The notes below the pieces were generated by a model. That model did no database searches. It was not told the DNA's origin and saw only the letters and a program-made list of their open reading frames with translations. 64,000 nt of DNA from Gadus chalcogrammus (taxonomy: Eukaryota > Chordata > Actinopteri > Gadiformes > Gadidae): positions 7,058,545 through 7,122,544 of the forward strand of contig NC_079428.1 in assembly GCF_026213295.1 (NCBI RefSeq), written 5' to 3'. The position numbers and the translations under genes are program-made. Shown in pieces: positions 36,933-59,500 of the stretch. Position 1 is the stretch's first letter. Every line of letters starts with the position of its first letter.

Positions 36933-37914
36933 AGAATAATGCAAAATTTGTGTCATTTTCATGTTTTGCGCTGTGACATTCACATGGCGCCACCACCAAT
37001 GCATGGCGAAAGATGTGTGTCTATTCGTGTCTGTGCATTGACTTTGTATGTTCTCGACCCACGCCAAAATTTAGTTTCGCTTGCAATCACACTGTCGTAA
37101 TTTGATCATAAAATGTCATGTTTTCTAATCAACACAGGTGACACACACTTCAATTGCGACACAGGAAAGACTACAAGTGAAGTAGTGGCATTAAATAGAT
37201 TCAATCTGGTGTGCGCATAATTCTCTAGTTTCATGTTCATCTTTCGAGAGAGAATGTTACTAGTGTTTACAACTATCTGAACCAGATTTAAATAACATTG
37301 AATAATTAAATAAATGCATACCAATATTGAAAGAATAGGCCAATAGCATCAGAAAATGTCCTCATTTCTACCAGGTCATCACACTGCTAACCTCACATGA
37401 TACAAAGATATACAAATGCGTCTTATGTCAGCAGGGGAGAGCAAAGTCAAGTTTATACGGGAGCAAAGGAGTGTGGGAATGTTTTCCGGTCACCGTGGCG
37501 ATCCCAAACGAAAGTCAATACTTAAACCAACTCCATCTTCTGCTTTGTCTTACTCATACACGCATACACACGTGTAAATAAAAACACACATACATACACA
37601 CACACACACACATGCAATTGCATGCGTATGGACCGACACACTTTCGCACACGCATAAACACACGCCATTTTCATAAACACATGCACCCGACACATCCACC
37701 TTTGATATGATAACAGAATCAGGTGTGAGAGAGAGTGAGACAGCCAGAGAGTGAGGCAGACAGAGAGCACGAGAGAGGGGGGACCGAAGAGGCAGATCAA
37801 TAAAAGTAATTGTGTTCAATGATGGACAAGACTGCCCGCAACCCAATCAAAGCCAGCACCATACGGGATGTCCTCCCTCCACCGCCTGCCCCTGCAAGCA
37901 CACTTAGGGAGGGG

Positions 37915-37915
<1 letters not shown>
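36933..37915. other. No gene recognised
   Basis: Unique DNA with short AC and AG patches at 37590-37760. Confidence 0.5.
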
Positions 37916-37917
<2 letters not shown>

Positions 37918-37956
<39 letters not shown>

Positions 37957-37964
37957 GACACACC

Positions 37965-38036
<72 letters not shown>
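37918..38036. repeat. (AC)n microsatellite with ACCGAC interruptions
   Basis: About 58 repeats; two CCGACACACC interruptions near 37955. Confidence 0.95.
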
Positions 38037-38040
<4 letters not shown>

Positions 38041-38188
38041 GGAGTGCCTTCAGTGAATAGAGATGATGGTGATAAGAGGAGGAGAGAGTGAGTGATGCTC
38101 GGCGGGTGTTAATAAAAAGAGGAGACCAGACAGTGATTCATTCTTTTCGCGTTACTCTTTACAAACACAAAAGAAAAGGGCTGAAAAC

Positions 38189-38311
<123 letters not shown>

Positions 38312-39769
38312 GTGAGAGATAGCATGCAGGGCCAGGCTTTGCAGCGGCGGCTAGCTTGATGACAGCCTCAAACTGAAAGGATCCCAAGTTAACAAAAGAC
38401 GACGGAAAATAGCTTACGGTATATCCAAAACAGCCGTGGAGGGGAGGGAGGAGCAGGCTGGGAGGGAGCTGGGGGGAGGAGGGCTTGAGGGGGTGGGGAG
38501 GCGGTACTGCTGTCAGCAGGACATTAGCTCACAGGGGACTCCCAAGGTGTGCATTTTTCCCTCTCCTTGTAGGGAGATAAATATTTATGAGGGCCGCATT
38601 TCAACTTGGGCCAAAAAGTTTAAATAAATAAATAAATAAAAGCCTGTTTGAGGATTCATGCGAAGTCTGTCGCCGGGAGGATAAAGAGTGCTCTTTGGTT
38701 TGATTTAACAGTTTGTCTAAGTGGTTCGCTCTATGCTAATAAGACAAACAATACTGTTTAATTTAATGACACTTTGCAACGTTACATATATCGACAGACA
38801 GACAGACAGACAGACAGACCGACCGTAATATATAAATACATCTATATAGATCTATACACACATTGATATGACCCTTTTTTGATTGCTATATTGGTGTGAA
38901 GCGGAGTAAAGAGGGTCAGGTTACTGGCTGGTTGCCCTGCGCTGGCCATAACAAACTAAGATATATATACACAGTATATACATCTACACATTATATATAT
39001 GTACATTCTTGTGGCTATCACAACGATATTCATTATATAATATTCTTGGTAATGAATAACACAAAATTTAATGAGTGGTATCCACCAGCGTTTGAATAAG
39101 AAACTGTTCTTTGTTCAAATTAAGTTCAAATTAAGATCAGACACAAGGTAGAAAACAAAGTACACCGGCAGGAGTGGTGATCTGGCTGGGGTGGGGGGTT
39201 AGGAAGACCCCCCTTAAAAAATTAAGGGTGTTGTATGAATGAAAATGCTGGAGACAATCTCCCTTCCTATCACTCCACCTCCATCCCTCTCTCTACCCAC
39301 TACACACTCTCCCCTCTGTCTCCTTCTCACTCCCTCGTCCCAAGAAACCTTTGAGCACACCAGACTAGAATGGAACAAACATGGATGGACAACCTCCCCT
39401 ACATTCAATCAAACATCCAAGGGCACCATGCACTAACATGGTGTGTGTGTGAAACCAAACTAGCTAATCATCAACTGCCATGTTATTCTGCAGTGGTATG
39501 AGTGTTGAAACAGGGACACACATGTAGGACACCAAAAGGATGACAAAATAAATCTGAATTCATTAATTACCAACGGCAACTTCCGGCGCTGGCAGGCATA
39601 CACACTCTCACACACACTCTCACATAAACTCACCTTTGGAGCCAAGGCCTTGCTACTAGTTATACACTAGTGTGTGTGAACACATGGCATGTCCTGCTTT
39701 CAGCTCCAGTTTCGCGCTGACAGAAGAGACCGCCGCAGGGCTATTGAGTAGCAGCCTGGCCTCGTTGAC
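38312..39769. other. No gene recognised; small tetranucleotide repeats
   Basis: Holds (AAAT)n near 38622-38640 and (ACAG)n near 38797-38820. 38500-38620 is repeat-free and could be regulatory, which I cannot show. Confidence 0.5.
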
Positions 39770-39770
39770 G

Positions 39771-39893
<123 letters not shown>

Positions 39894-40261
39894 TGAGTTT
39901 ACACTGGCCTATTTACATGGTAGATTGGGTCAGAGTCGTCTTCCTGTGTGGAAGGAACCCTCCGGCAGGTACAGTGTGGTTGGTCAAGATAGACTGAGTG
40001 ACAGGATCAACAGCCAACACGCTGAATGTAGTTTTATTTAGGGCGGTGCTTTGACTTGAACTTGAACCAATGCACTTTAACTCACAGCAGAACATAGACA
40101 GGAGCTGCAGGGCCTGGGATCATACGCTCATATTCTTCCTTTAACTGTTCTCTCTAAACAAATGTAGTTAAGATGTCTTGAATGAAATAACCAGGTTGAT
40201 TGCCTTTCTGCTCTTCCTGTATCCCTATAGCTTGGTGTAGTGTAAAACAAAGAGAAAAACC

Positions 40262-40356
40262 TCAAAGCTTTACATTTAAAGGAGACCTGAAAGCTCCATT
40301 TAAAGGACACCTTAAAGCATTACATTTAAAGGAGACCTTAAAGCATTCCATTTAAG
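40262..40356. repeat. Three-copy tandem repeat of about 29 bp
   Basis: Unit ACATTTAAAGGAGACCTTAA plus AGCATT, three copies with small changes. Confidence 0.8.
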
Positions 40357-40701
40357 GGCAGGGTTCAACGGACTTGGCTCTTCATCGAAACAGGATTTGC
40401 GTGTGATCAACATTATTGATAGTTTGAATGATTATTCCCGCCTGCTTGAACTCCATGACACACTCAATAATAAACAATAGTTTTAGGCAAACAAGTTGAC
40501 AAAAGGGAACTTGAATATCTAATTAAATTTCCTTGTTGTGTTTTCTTCAAAGTGCCGGCCATCTGTGCTCTCTGTGCAGCGGGTTGAGACTAGCTGAGCG
40601 CATATGGACGGGGGTCACACAACTGGGAAGTCACGCAGCAAAACTCCACCGCCTCGTAATCATCTTTAATAGCCATCAACAGATTGCAGCTGTCGCTAGG
40701 T

Positions 40702-40722
40702 GTGTGTGTATTTGTGTGTGTA

Positions 40723-40769
<47 letters not shown>

Positions 40770-40776
40770 GCGTGTG
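40702..40776. repeat. (GT)n microsatellite
   Basis: GT runs with TATT interruptions on the left. Confidence 0.95.
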
Positions 40777-41015
40777 TCACACTCAGTATTAATGGGAAAT
40801 GATGCCATTACTGTTTGTGCCTGAAACATATGCCCCCTCATTCAGATAACGAAAAAGTGAACCACTTCCAAATATATATATAATATAATGCTGGGGACTC
40901 TACCCTGGGGTCAAAAACAAAAGACGACAAAACATTTTCAATGTTTTAGATTAGGACCCCAGGCATAGTTTCTGAGCCTTACGTTCAGAGGAAAATAACA
41001 CGTACATGGGTTAGT

Positions 41016-41226
41016 AAATGGACTGCATTTACACAGCGCTTTTCTAACCAGTGGCCACTCAAAGCGCGTTACAATATTGGCTAACATTCGCCAATTCATG
41101 CACATGTTCACACACCAAAGGCGGTGTCAGTAATGCAGGGCGACAGCCAGCTCGTGAGGCGTCTTGCTCAGGGACACCTTGACACTTGAACTAGCAGCCG
41201 GTTTCCAGCCAACCCACTCTACCTCA
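41016..41226 (-). mobile_element. tRNA-derived SINE, copy 9 (tail type B, damaged head)
   Basis: In minus orientation the head lacks the linker and part of the B box. The body is followed by GTGGCCACTGGTTAGAAAAG and CGCTGTGTAAATGCAGTCC. Confidence 0.85.
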
Positions 41227-43077
41227 TATATATATATAGCATTAGCATAGTGGTTATGGTTAGGGGGTTAGTTTTACACTAACACTATTAAATAATGTAG
41301 ACATCAATACCTTAGTAAACATGAACACCCATACCTTGGAAAACATGTGCGCACCATTCGGAAAATGATTCCTACACCACTACACCATTTAACTCTTAAT
41401 CTGTGCTTATTACTGCATTAACTAAGTATTGTTAATTAATGGTTAATCAAAATACCCTCATGTATAGTGTTACCACTAAGTTTCATCATAGGAGGCAAAA
41501 GTGGACCAGAATTAAACGATTTATAGAGAAAGATTCCCTTGAGTCGGGGATGGGTCCATTTTATTCTAACCAACCTTCTCCTTCTGGTATTATGAATGCA
41601 GTAAATAGCCTCAGCAGTAAGGTAGCGCAGTGGTGAAACCATAGTAGGCCAACATTTGAATCAAATAACAGCAATTATTTCAGAAAGTGTGTTCATGTTA
41701 CATGACTTGAGGAGCCCCTTCTTAAGGGAACTACTTAATTGGTGTTTAGGTGATGCAACATGAGGTCAGCAGGGGGGGGAATTAAGGAATCACATTTAAA
41801 AATAAAAGCCAAATAGAACGTTTTATATTACACTGATACCTACCTCACTATAGAAACACAATAGTATTAGTAGTAGTATATCTAATTATAAGCTGCCAAA
41901 GAACCTTTTGACATTCTTCAAATTATAAGTCCCTGGCAGTAACCATTCACAACAACAGTGTAACGTACACTGTCCTAGAGCACCCTCTGTTGGTAATAAG
42001 GTATATTACATGCCAATTCAAACTACCATTATCTCACATCTGATGATGATGTAAACAAAATAATGGAATTACTTTGACCATGCAAGAGGAAAACACGGCA
42101 TATAATTTTAAATGTAGTGATTTATTTCATGCTACCGCTGTACCATTCAGGATTAAAAAATATCAAACACAGCGCACTCCTCCGTCACAGCATTACAGAA
42201 AAACGTTTGTGATACAGAAAAGAAAAACTATGTTCATACTCAATTCGAATAAGGAAGAACAGAATTCATAAAACGGATAGAAATATAGTACACAAGAAAC
42301 TGGAGTGATTCAATACAACGCGAGCATAATTTCAACACACATTTTCAAAGTAGCAGTTCTATTGGAAAAGTCAGTATAGGCCTCTTGTTCTCAGACAGAT
42401 TCAGATCTTTACATTAAGGAAGCTGATTCAGTAGCAGGGTTTTGATTCAGTAGACAATTTCCTGATATACATTCATTGTATTTCTTGTCACTTTTGAAAG
42501 ATATCTTAAAACAATCTTCAGTAGTTTGAGCAAACAGCAAAGATCACAACAATCACCAATCAAGGTTGGCTTTCATAACGATATGATTTGTAAATAATAT
42601 CAATAACTATGATAATAATAAAAATGAGTGTTTAATTGTAGCACTTTTTCAATGCCTTTGGGGTTGTAAACCCAGTATTTCTCAGTTTTTCTTTCCTTGC
42701 ATGAGTCTATCAATCCAATGAGGCAATAGACTTTTGCATATTTAGAAATCAACGACAAACAAATTGTTAGCTTAACCCATGAATACATAGATTGTGGTAG
42801 TGTTTCATGTTTACAATGTCTGAAGCAAGTGGAGCTGTCTATTAGCATCAGAGGAGGGGCATCTCTCTCTCTCCCTCTATATTTATATTATACATATATT
42901 TATTTATTTTATACATAGTTGGTGTATATATAAGCTAAACGGTGCGAAATGTTTTCTCATCAGCGATCCAACTAGGCTGTGGTGCATCCATATTTAAAAA
43001 GTGCTGAAGACACACTCTCACATTTCAAATTCTGTCCAGCTAGAACAACTTGCTTTGGAAATGTTTTTTTTGCATTT

Positions 43078-43080
<3 letters not shown>
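41227..43080. other. AT-rich unique DNA; possible 3' end region of the Mab-21 gene
   Basis: No coding exon seen. Overlapping TTTATT words at 42899-42908 and another near 42121 read AATAAA on the minus strand. They are the first canonical polyadenylation signals I find downstream of the Mab-21 stop, implying a 3' UTR of 2.7 kb or more if used. This is speculative. Confidence 0.25.
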
Positions 43081-43082
<2 letters not shown>

Positions 43083-43127
<45 letters not shown>

Positions 43128-43134
43128 ACGCACA

Positions 43135-43190
<56 letters not shown>
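43083..43190. repeat. (AC)n compound microsatellite
   Basis: AC runs with CACACG interruptions in the middle. Confidence 0.95.
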
Positions 43191-44109
43191 GTGCCAGTAG
43201 CCTTCCGAGATAACGTCGACCACCTGATTAAAAATTCTCAGTAATAAAACACGCACACGCTTTTAAAAACCATCATTTTGAAAAAGTACCGACATTACAG
43301 AAGCAGTCCGATCCAGCCACTGGTCAGCCGAACTCATCGTAGCGCACCCAGGAGAAATACAACCTGGTTACAAGCTAGCTTACACCCAGCATGGTTGCAA
43401 CTAAACGCACTAAAACACAGTAGCCAACGGTCCATTCAGCCAGTTACAATAAGTGGATCAACATAAGCCAACAACATCCTTTATCCTTTATGTGTGTGTG
43501 TGTGTCGGTATGTATCGGTCAACATCGCTGACCTAGAAAGGGGGTTCTCAACGCTATCGAGCAAGGCAGCAACAACACTCTACCACTGGATAGAACGGTA
43601 ATAGGCTGGTCCAGAGAGCGACTAGCAGATCAAGACGAAAGCCAAATAATGACGGAGCAGGGGAAAAGCTTAGGCCAATTTGAGGTGACAAAAGGAGCGC
43701 GAGAGAGCGGGAAAGAGGGAGGGGGTAAAGGAAGGGACACAGAGATAAGATGACGACTGGAAGAGAGAAGGAGTACAAGACATAACGAGCAGACAGAAAA
43801 GACACAGAACGACAGGCAGGTGGGGGGGAAGAGAGCAGGGGGAGGGTAAGAAAGAGCGGGATGAGGGGGAGACACTGAAGATGGTCGCCCCCTAGAGGCA
43901 CACGACGTCCTCCAAACTCTCTCTCTTGTTGCTCTCTCCCAATCCGCTCCGTCCATTGCCCGCCCAGCTACCCTTCACTCCCTCCCTCCCTCCCTCCTTC
44001 CCACATCTGGGGAGACGAGATTGCAACCAGAGCCCAAAAGTCCCTCACCACGGGGGGGTGATATTTCGTGTGAGGCGTCTGTCCGCGTCGCACCCTGCTG
44101 TGGGTTTCC

Positions 44110-44148
<39 letters not shown>

Positions 44149-45496
44149 TTACACACGCCACACACCAGCCTGTAAGAAAGCCCTACCGGGCCGACGAGAT
44201 ATAGGGCAATTATCAGCAGGACTGATCTCCCCCTGCAATTACACGTGAAACTAGGCCAAAAAAATAAGAATTAGTAAGGTAAGAAAATGAAACACAAAAA
44301 AAAGAATACCTCAAGAGCAAGTGCGTTTTCTTTACTGCGCACGAGTCTGGATTCACGAGTGACTGAATAATTCCACACTGAAACACTCGGGCAGCCACTC
44401 CTACCAGCAGGCATGGGGCCCTAGCTATGTGGAGTGCCTAACCCCTCGCTCTCTCCCTCGCTCTCTCCCTCTCCCCGGGCTACGGGATGGGATTGCGACC
44501 GGGGGTCGACTGAACTGGACGGAGGGCAGAGGCGGTTAAGACTTTAAGACTCTGGGGAGCAGTGGAGTTCTTCTCCTTCCCCTGACGTCGCTCTTTGGTG
44601 CGCTCCGCTGTACGATGCAATGAGGACACAACGGAGAGGAAGGGGGGGGGCCGAGGAGATAAAAAGAGACAAACGGGTCAGGGGGGAAATCACGGCCGAG
44701 GCGACAGGACACGTGGCGTCACTCACACCAGGGGACGGCGACGTGAGATATACCTGAGAAAGAAAAGGAAAGAAAAAAGGAAGGACGAGGGGAAGATGGA
44801 GAACGGGAGAGTGGGACTGGAGGGGGGCAGAAAGAGAGCAGCCTTTGTTGGCCTGTTTAAGTCAAATAATTAGCCAACGTTACAAAGTGTTGCATCAGCC
44901 ACACCTCCGTTTAGCCTGGCTTCTCTCCAACTTTCTTCTTTACATTCACAATCTTCTATCGAGTGGGCCCAAATAACATAAAATACAAAGGATATTCAGA
45001 CACTTTGCGTCGTCCATCGCCCTATTCATCTTGAGAACAGTTCATCAAAACCCAGACAACAAACACACACACACACACACACACACAAACATCGTTTCCC
45101 ATTACCCCTGCTGGCACCCCGGTCTCAAAGCACCATCTGAAAGGTCTCGTTAAGGCCGGCTTGTTACCGTGGTCGGATCGACGCCGTCTCGGTGGCGGGG
45201 TGCTCTAAATTGGGTGTCTGGGGCGAGAGATGTGCTCCGTGGTGAGCGGGGTTTGGTACGTCTTCTCCTTTGTTATTTCTTTAAAGGGTGCACTCGGGCG
45301 ACACACACACACACACCAACGCTTTTGGTTTAAAAAAGAAGAATTCTGGCAAGCAGCAGTGTTTGGTCGCGTCAGCAGAGTTCGCTATGAGCACCGCTTG
45401 TCGTCGGCCGGAGTTGACGAGCTGATGGCGATCACGCGGGTCGGGACGGAAGAGTCGTCGGCCCGCGCTCCGAGAGAGACGCGCGGGGAAGAGCGC
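43191..45496. other. 3' flank of the Mab-21 gene, no coding exon
   Basis: Contains AC runs at 44111-44144 and 45063-45088, a CCCT-rich patch near 43980 and G-rich, CpG-containing sequence at 44450-44760. Part may be 3' UTR. Confidence 0.4.
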
Positions 45497-45515
45497 GGGG
45501 GGGGGGGGGGGGGGG
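45497..45515. repeat. G homopolymer, 19 bases
   Basis: About 85 bp downstream of the Mab-21 stop codon; reads as a C run in the transcript. Confidence 0.9.
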
Positions 45516-45600
45516 TGTTGCAGTGTGAGCTTTGAGCGGACGGCCGTGGCGGGACAGTCGTGCGGCGGCAGGACTCGTCCGCCCGCGCGCGGGGGGGGCC

Positions 45601-52318
<6,718 letters not shown>

Positions 52319-52645
52319 CTGGGGGAGAGAGGCCGTACGCGTCAGGCACCTTCCTACCACCTTCTGCGTGTGTGTTTGTAACATGTACGTTTGAATGTCA
52401 ATGATGGCAACCATTGCACTGACCATTGACCATCCCTGAAGGAGGGGTCCCCCACTCTGCGTTGCTCCTCTAGATTTATTCCTTGCTGATCAAGGTTTTT
52501 TTTCCTTGCCCTCTGGGGGCAAGGGTCAGGGAGGCGGTGTCACAAAGATATGGCCTGTTAAGCCCTTTGAGACCGTACCAGTGATTAAGGGCTATACAAA
52601 TACAATTGAGTTAAATTGAATTTAACCTCCTTTTAGGGTTTTTAG

Positions 52646-52985
52646 TGGAAATCGCTCTTCGAGACAGATATCGGGGCGAGGGGAGCGGGGGAACAGGGGT
52701 CTTTGGGATTTGGATGTCTTAAAAACACAGGGAGATGAAGTATGTACTTTTTGACCTGGTTAGCTCGTTGCCTCAGCGAAGAGTTTGGGTTGGAAACTCG
52801 TACGCACTTGAAAATGTACGACACACGTCGTATGCCATTGGACTCGTTTCCAAACAGCTGCCCTGAGCCACCGAACCGTGACAACAGCACCATCACGCAA
52901 TAAATGCCTACTTATGCCGAGTGACATCACATATTCTAAGCAATCAGCTGACAGAACTAGCCTAAACTGAAAGGCATTCTTGCCT
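52646..52985. repeat. Duplicated 330-bp segment, copy 1
   Basis: Starts GGAAATCGCTCTTCGAGACA and shares, in the same order and orientation, GATATCGGGGCGAGGGGAGC, TTAAAAACACAGGGAGATGA, CTGGTTAGCTCGTT and ACTAGCCTAAACTGAAA-type blocks with 54815-55205. It is interspersed-repeat-like; no coding domain is recognised. Confidence 0.85.
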
Positions 52986-53968
52986 AAACTGAAAGACATC
53001 TTCTTTCCAGAAGTTTAGGAAGAAATGTCCACATTAAACCAAATTTATAGGTCGCCATGCGTGAACTGTGCAAACTGTCAACCAACCAAACATGGCGTAA
53101 TCACAGCCCCCCGTGCAGGGATAATGGGGCATTTTTACGCACGTTGGGCACTTCTGAAATGTTGGAGCTCAGCAAGTAGAGTGCGTGTTCACGCCGATGT
53201 TAACGCCAAAGTGCTACTATAAACTGCCTGGCCATTGGTAAACTGCCACCTCATGAACGGCAACTATGAATTGCACTTTTGTCCCCACTACACACAGTGG
53301 GGATCAGAAACGGGGACTTTCAGTAACAGTAAGCTGTGTGTACACGTTATGGATCAAACTGGCCTGGGTTAGTCTGATGTTCAAAAGGTCCCAGTTGCGA
53401 GACCACTTACAGCCAATGTAATGAAGACATTTAACCGCTTTTTCTATTAGCATTTGGCCATAAAAGTAGGCCAGGAAAAGCTGAAACACCTTCCTCATTA
53501 GTTGACTCGCAGGGAACACTTCTAGAGAGAGCAACTGGGAAACACAAAATCTGAAGAAAACTTGGAGATGGTTAAAAAAGAAAATAAGAAATTGGAGCCG
53601 CTGACACTTATTTTCCACACATATCGCAACCATGTCAGGCTAAGCTTTAATCTCTCCTGGGTAAATAGAGAAAATAGAGGTCTCTGCACAACTCCTCCGT
53701 TCTAGTAACTGTTCAGAAGAGGAGAGCCCTCGAGCCCTCCAATCCTTTTTACGGCTACTTAGCTGTTGTTGTACACTTGCCGCCATTGGGAATCCTGTGG
53801 GAACCTTGTTGTTGCTCACCAGTAGATTGTGTGTTGCCAGTTTAAAAGAACCACTGCTGGCCAACTACCCGAATCAGCTTCTCCTTTGAATAAGCTCTCG
53901 TAGCGGTGAGCATTGGGAAGGGAATGTCGGTGAGAGAGTTGATATGTTAGGTGTATGTGTCTGTGTGT
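52986..53968. other. No gene recognised
   Basis: A 48-codon minus frame from an ATG near 53785 (MAASVQQQLSSRKKDW) has good start context but no recognisable relative. Confidence 0.35.
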
Positions 53969-54814
<846 letters not shown>

Positions 54815-55205
54815 AGCGGAAATCGCTCTTCGAGACAGATATCGGGGCGAGGGGAGCGGGGGGGAAGCGGGGTCTTTGGGATTTGGTTGTCTTAAAAACA
54901 CAGGGAGATGAAGCATGTACTTTTTGACCTGGTTAGCTCGTTTCCTCAGCGAAGAGTTTTGAGTTGGAAACTCGTGTACGGGAAGAAGCACGACACACGT
55001 CGGATGCCATTTTACTTATTTCCAAAGAGCAGGCCCGATCAACCGAACCTTGACAACAGCACCCTCTCTGGTTGAACTGTGGCTACACTAGTCACACTTC
55101 TATACGGCACAATCACCTGTGTGACACTTTAAACGCCTTCTTATGACCAGTGATCGTATGCACATATTCTAACCAATTAGGTGAAAGAACTAGTCTCAAC
55201 TGAAA
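54815..55205. repeat. Duplicated 330-bp segment, copy 2
   Basis: Direct copy of 52646-52985, about 2.2 kb away, carrying an extra block of about 60-70 bp near 55065-55130. Start GGAAATCGCTCTTCGAGACA is identical. Confidence 0.85.
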
Positions 55206-55870
55206 CAGCCACCCCTCCAATTAGTCTTCGTCACCAGCTGAGCAAACAGGACCCCCTACCGACAAGGGATGGGTCCAAGATCCTCTATCTTTACTCACAA
55301 GGGGGGAAACATAACTCAGGAGTACCCTGGAGAGTGGTTGCCACTCTTCTGCTGCTTTGTGACCTGTCCCCAGAACAGATGTTTGCCTCGAATACACTTT
55401 CTGTGTGTGTGTGTTATCTAGTCACATCAGAAATGCAGTGCACAATACTCAATTAAAATATTCTGCATTAATGCATTTTAATGTCTAGGCAAGACAGTGG
55501 CTAGGCTAAGTATATTATAAAATAAATGAATATATCAATATGGGTCGCATAGGGATCATTGTCGTCAACATTAAATTCCTTTTTAATTACATTTTCAAAG
55601 CCCTGTATCCTTCTTCGACCCACTTACACGTACTTCCCAATATTTACGTTGTTTTGAGTGTGTTTCTGTCAGCACATAGCTTATGGAAGTAAACAACAAC
55701 ATCAAACATTGCAAAAAAGAAAAGTGAAAATAGAAGTGCAGATGGGAACCTAGAGAGCCTCAAATAATGATGAAACCTGGACTAGTGATGGATGACTAAA
55801 GCAGAAAGAGCGACAAAGCGAGAAATAGAGAGAGCGAGAGAAAGAGAGACAGAAAAGGGAGACATTTGTA
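55206..55870. other. No gene recognised
   Basis: Unique AT-rich DNA. Confidence 0.5.
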
Positions 55871-55879
55871 TTTTTTATT

Positions 55880-55990
55880 TGTATAATTAAAAGTTGAAAC
55901 TACCCTATGGTATATTATTGTACTCCATGTGCTTTGGCCATGTACATTTTCATGGCCAAAAAATAAAACTTTAAATCTTGAATCTTGGGA
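55880..55990 (+). mobile_element. Probable non-LTR 3' end with (TCTTGAA) tail
   Basis: GCCAAAAAATAAAACTTTAA followed by ATCTTGAATCTTG, the same kind of AATAAA plus CTTGAA end as at 20.8 kb. An internal CATGGCCAAA/TTTGGCCATG inverted repeat flanks the 3' part. Confidence 0.35.

Positions 55991-57261
<1,271 letters not shown>

Positions 57262-57327
<66 letters not shown>
57262..57327. repeat. (GT)n microsatellite
   Basis: About 32 repeats. Confidence 0.95.
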
Positions 57328-57328
<1 letters not shown>

Positions 57329-57689
57329 GGGGGCCAGCTTTCATTTTGTGAAGTCAGTACCAATCCCAGGGGGGAGTCGCTGCATGTTCCCGCTGCAGAA
57401 CACTAATACAGGGCCGGCTGGGAGACTTACCAAGGCACTTCCAACATTGCCAGCAATTTTTCCCACTGGAAAAAAAATAAAAAAAGTCGGTTGGGGACCA
57501 TGAAATGCTCTTTCTCAAAGCAGAACGGGCTAGGTGGGTTGCTCTAAGGGCACCTCGTCAACATCGGATCAGGTCGTTTATTCCCCCTTTTTCCCCCATC
57601 TCCCCCCGGCTCTCCACTCCTGATAACCCTGAGCAAGCAGTTAATTAAAAAAATAAGGACTAGTGATTAGTGATGGTGATGGGGTTATT

Positions 57690-57790
57690 CCGCTCCAAGC
57701 CAAAAGGTAGCCAGTTCGATCCCCTCAGGCCCGCAGTGTACCTATTGGGTGTCCTTGAGCAAGATGAGCTCCTGGAATGTTCTGCCAATC
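57690..57790 (+). mobile_element. tRNA-derived SINE fragment, copy 10
   Basis: Contains AAAGGTAGCCAGTTCGATCC (B box) and GTGTCCTTGAGCAAGATGAG (body block); neither complete head nor tail survives. Confidence 0.45.
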
Positions 57791-57799
57791 GTCAAACAC

Positions 57800-58130
57800 T
57801 TTCATTTAAAAAGTCCCGATGTTGGCGGTAACGCCGCTTTGAAGACCGCCCCTCGCCAACAGCCCACGCTGCCTAATATCAGGATAAGGCTCCCGAGGCT
57901 AGCGGCGGAGCGGTGAACTGTTGCCGCCGCCGCCGCCGCCGCCCGCATGGCGTTCCTGGGCCTAGCATCAAGGCGGGGAGATTAGCCTGAAATAGGCATC
58001 TCCAAAAGGAGGCGGATACAGACACGCTCCGAGTTAATCCCGTTGGTTCGATGCCTCACGCCGCCGCGCTACGTGTGATGTGCGAGCGTGGTCGTGGTTG
58101 GAAGTGCTGTGTTGTTATATTTGAGAGGTA
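57800..58130. promoter_or_regulatory. CpG-rich island with (CCG)n run
   Basis: GC- and CpG-rich against an AT-rich background, with (GCC)8 near 57922-57946 and an ATG at 57947 (CGCATGGCG). 57955-58050 is repeat-free (GGGGAGATTAGCCTGAAATA). It could be a promoter/first exon or a conserved enhancer; no convincing coding frame or TATA box is seen. Confidence 0.25.
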
Positions 58131-59145
58131 TTTTGAAGGGGTGTTGGTGTGAGTTTGTCGTTTTAGCGGGGTCGTCACTGTCACGGGTGTTAAGCATGGG
58201 TTTGCCATGCTAGCCACTAGCCGTCGTAGGATAGCATTAATTTCAACTCAAACTATACCTACTATTCCAATCTTATTACATGTGTGGTATAACATTGTGC
58301 ACATGAAACACTAGACCAGGGATGGGAATCTTTCATGATAAAGAGGGCCACATGGCCTCGTACTTCAACTAATCGGATATGAGAAAAGCTATAAATTAAG
58401 TACAAATAAGAACAAAATATGAATATATATATGTATGTCAATGTATATATGTCTGTCTCTTCAATTTGTGGGTGGGGCGTAGTCATGGCTAGGCGGTAAA
58501 TGTTGAATTTGGGGATTTCCTTTTGAAAAATAAGTGGAAAATTATCGCAAAGGGCTCTTCAAGATGCAGATAAAAACTGCAAACTGCACTGTTTATTAAA
58601 AAGGCATCAATGCTTTTAGAAATGGATTTGTCTAGTATTTACGTGAAATCAAAATCATGTTTTTTATCTTATGGCCTTGATGCCCTGGCATGTGGCCTTT
58701 GTGCCCTCAAAGAAATTGCCACGCTGCAGTCCAAGTGGCCTTGCCCCTAAAATAAGGAAATGCCAGGCCTGGTGACGAAGCTCGGATAATAAATAATGAG
58801 TAACTCCTTATCGTCATCATTTTATTGTGTGTGTGTGTGTAGAATAAATAGTTAAACTGATTTACTGGGTGTGCCTTGGTGCGATCGCCAAGGAATCGTG
58901 TGCCTCTGCACGCTGGTCATAAGCTCCTCCTATCGCTACCCCCATGTTGCCGTGGTGTGAGGAGGGTGTGCCTGTTTGGGAGTCCATTAGCACAGTGAAC
59001 GACCAATACCAGAGTACGGTCATCGGTAAAGGTGCAACTCCAACTGGTAGCCATAGCACTCATCTAGCAATTTTTAAAAAGGATGAGTTACCGACACTGA
59101 ACACAGTGAACATCAAACCAAGCTGGCAGTACTAGTATTACATTT
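58131..59145. other. No gene recognised
   Basis: Unique DNA with a short GT run near 58828. Confidence 0.5.
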
Positions 59146-59500
59146 ACATTTAGGGCATTTAGCAGACGCTTTTATCCAAAGCAACTTACAATAAGTACAT
59201 TTTTCAGAGGAAAGAGAAACAACAATTTAATCGCTGTACAGTAAGGATGTTCACAGAACAAAGTGCAAAGCAGCCATTATCCATAACAAAACAACAAAAA
59301 TAGTTAGGATAAGATGCTACACAACTAAGTGCTATAACTAAGTACGACATACAATAAGTGCGTACATAAAGTGCCGGGACATACAACATACAATAAGGGG
59401 GGTGGCTATGCAGATGTAGGTGAACTCAAGTGAGTCTTGAGTCTTTTGCGGAAGCTGGTGATCTAGTCTGCGGCCCTGACATCAGCAGGGAGCCATTATC
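59146..59500 (-). mobile_element. LINE 3'-end fragment e
   Basis: Plus strand TTACATTTAGGGCATTTAGC, then AGACGCTTTTATCCAAAG and the full block series, as far as TGCGGCCCTGACATCAGCAG, which lies inside the RT C-terminal coding part of fragment b. It is the best-preserved 3' tail of the five LINE pieces. Confidence 0.8.
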
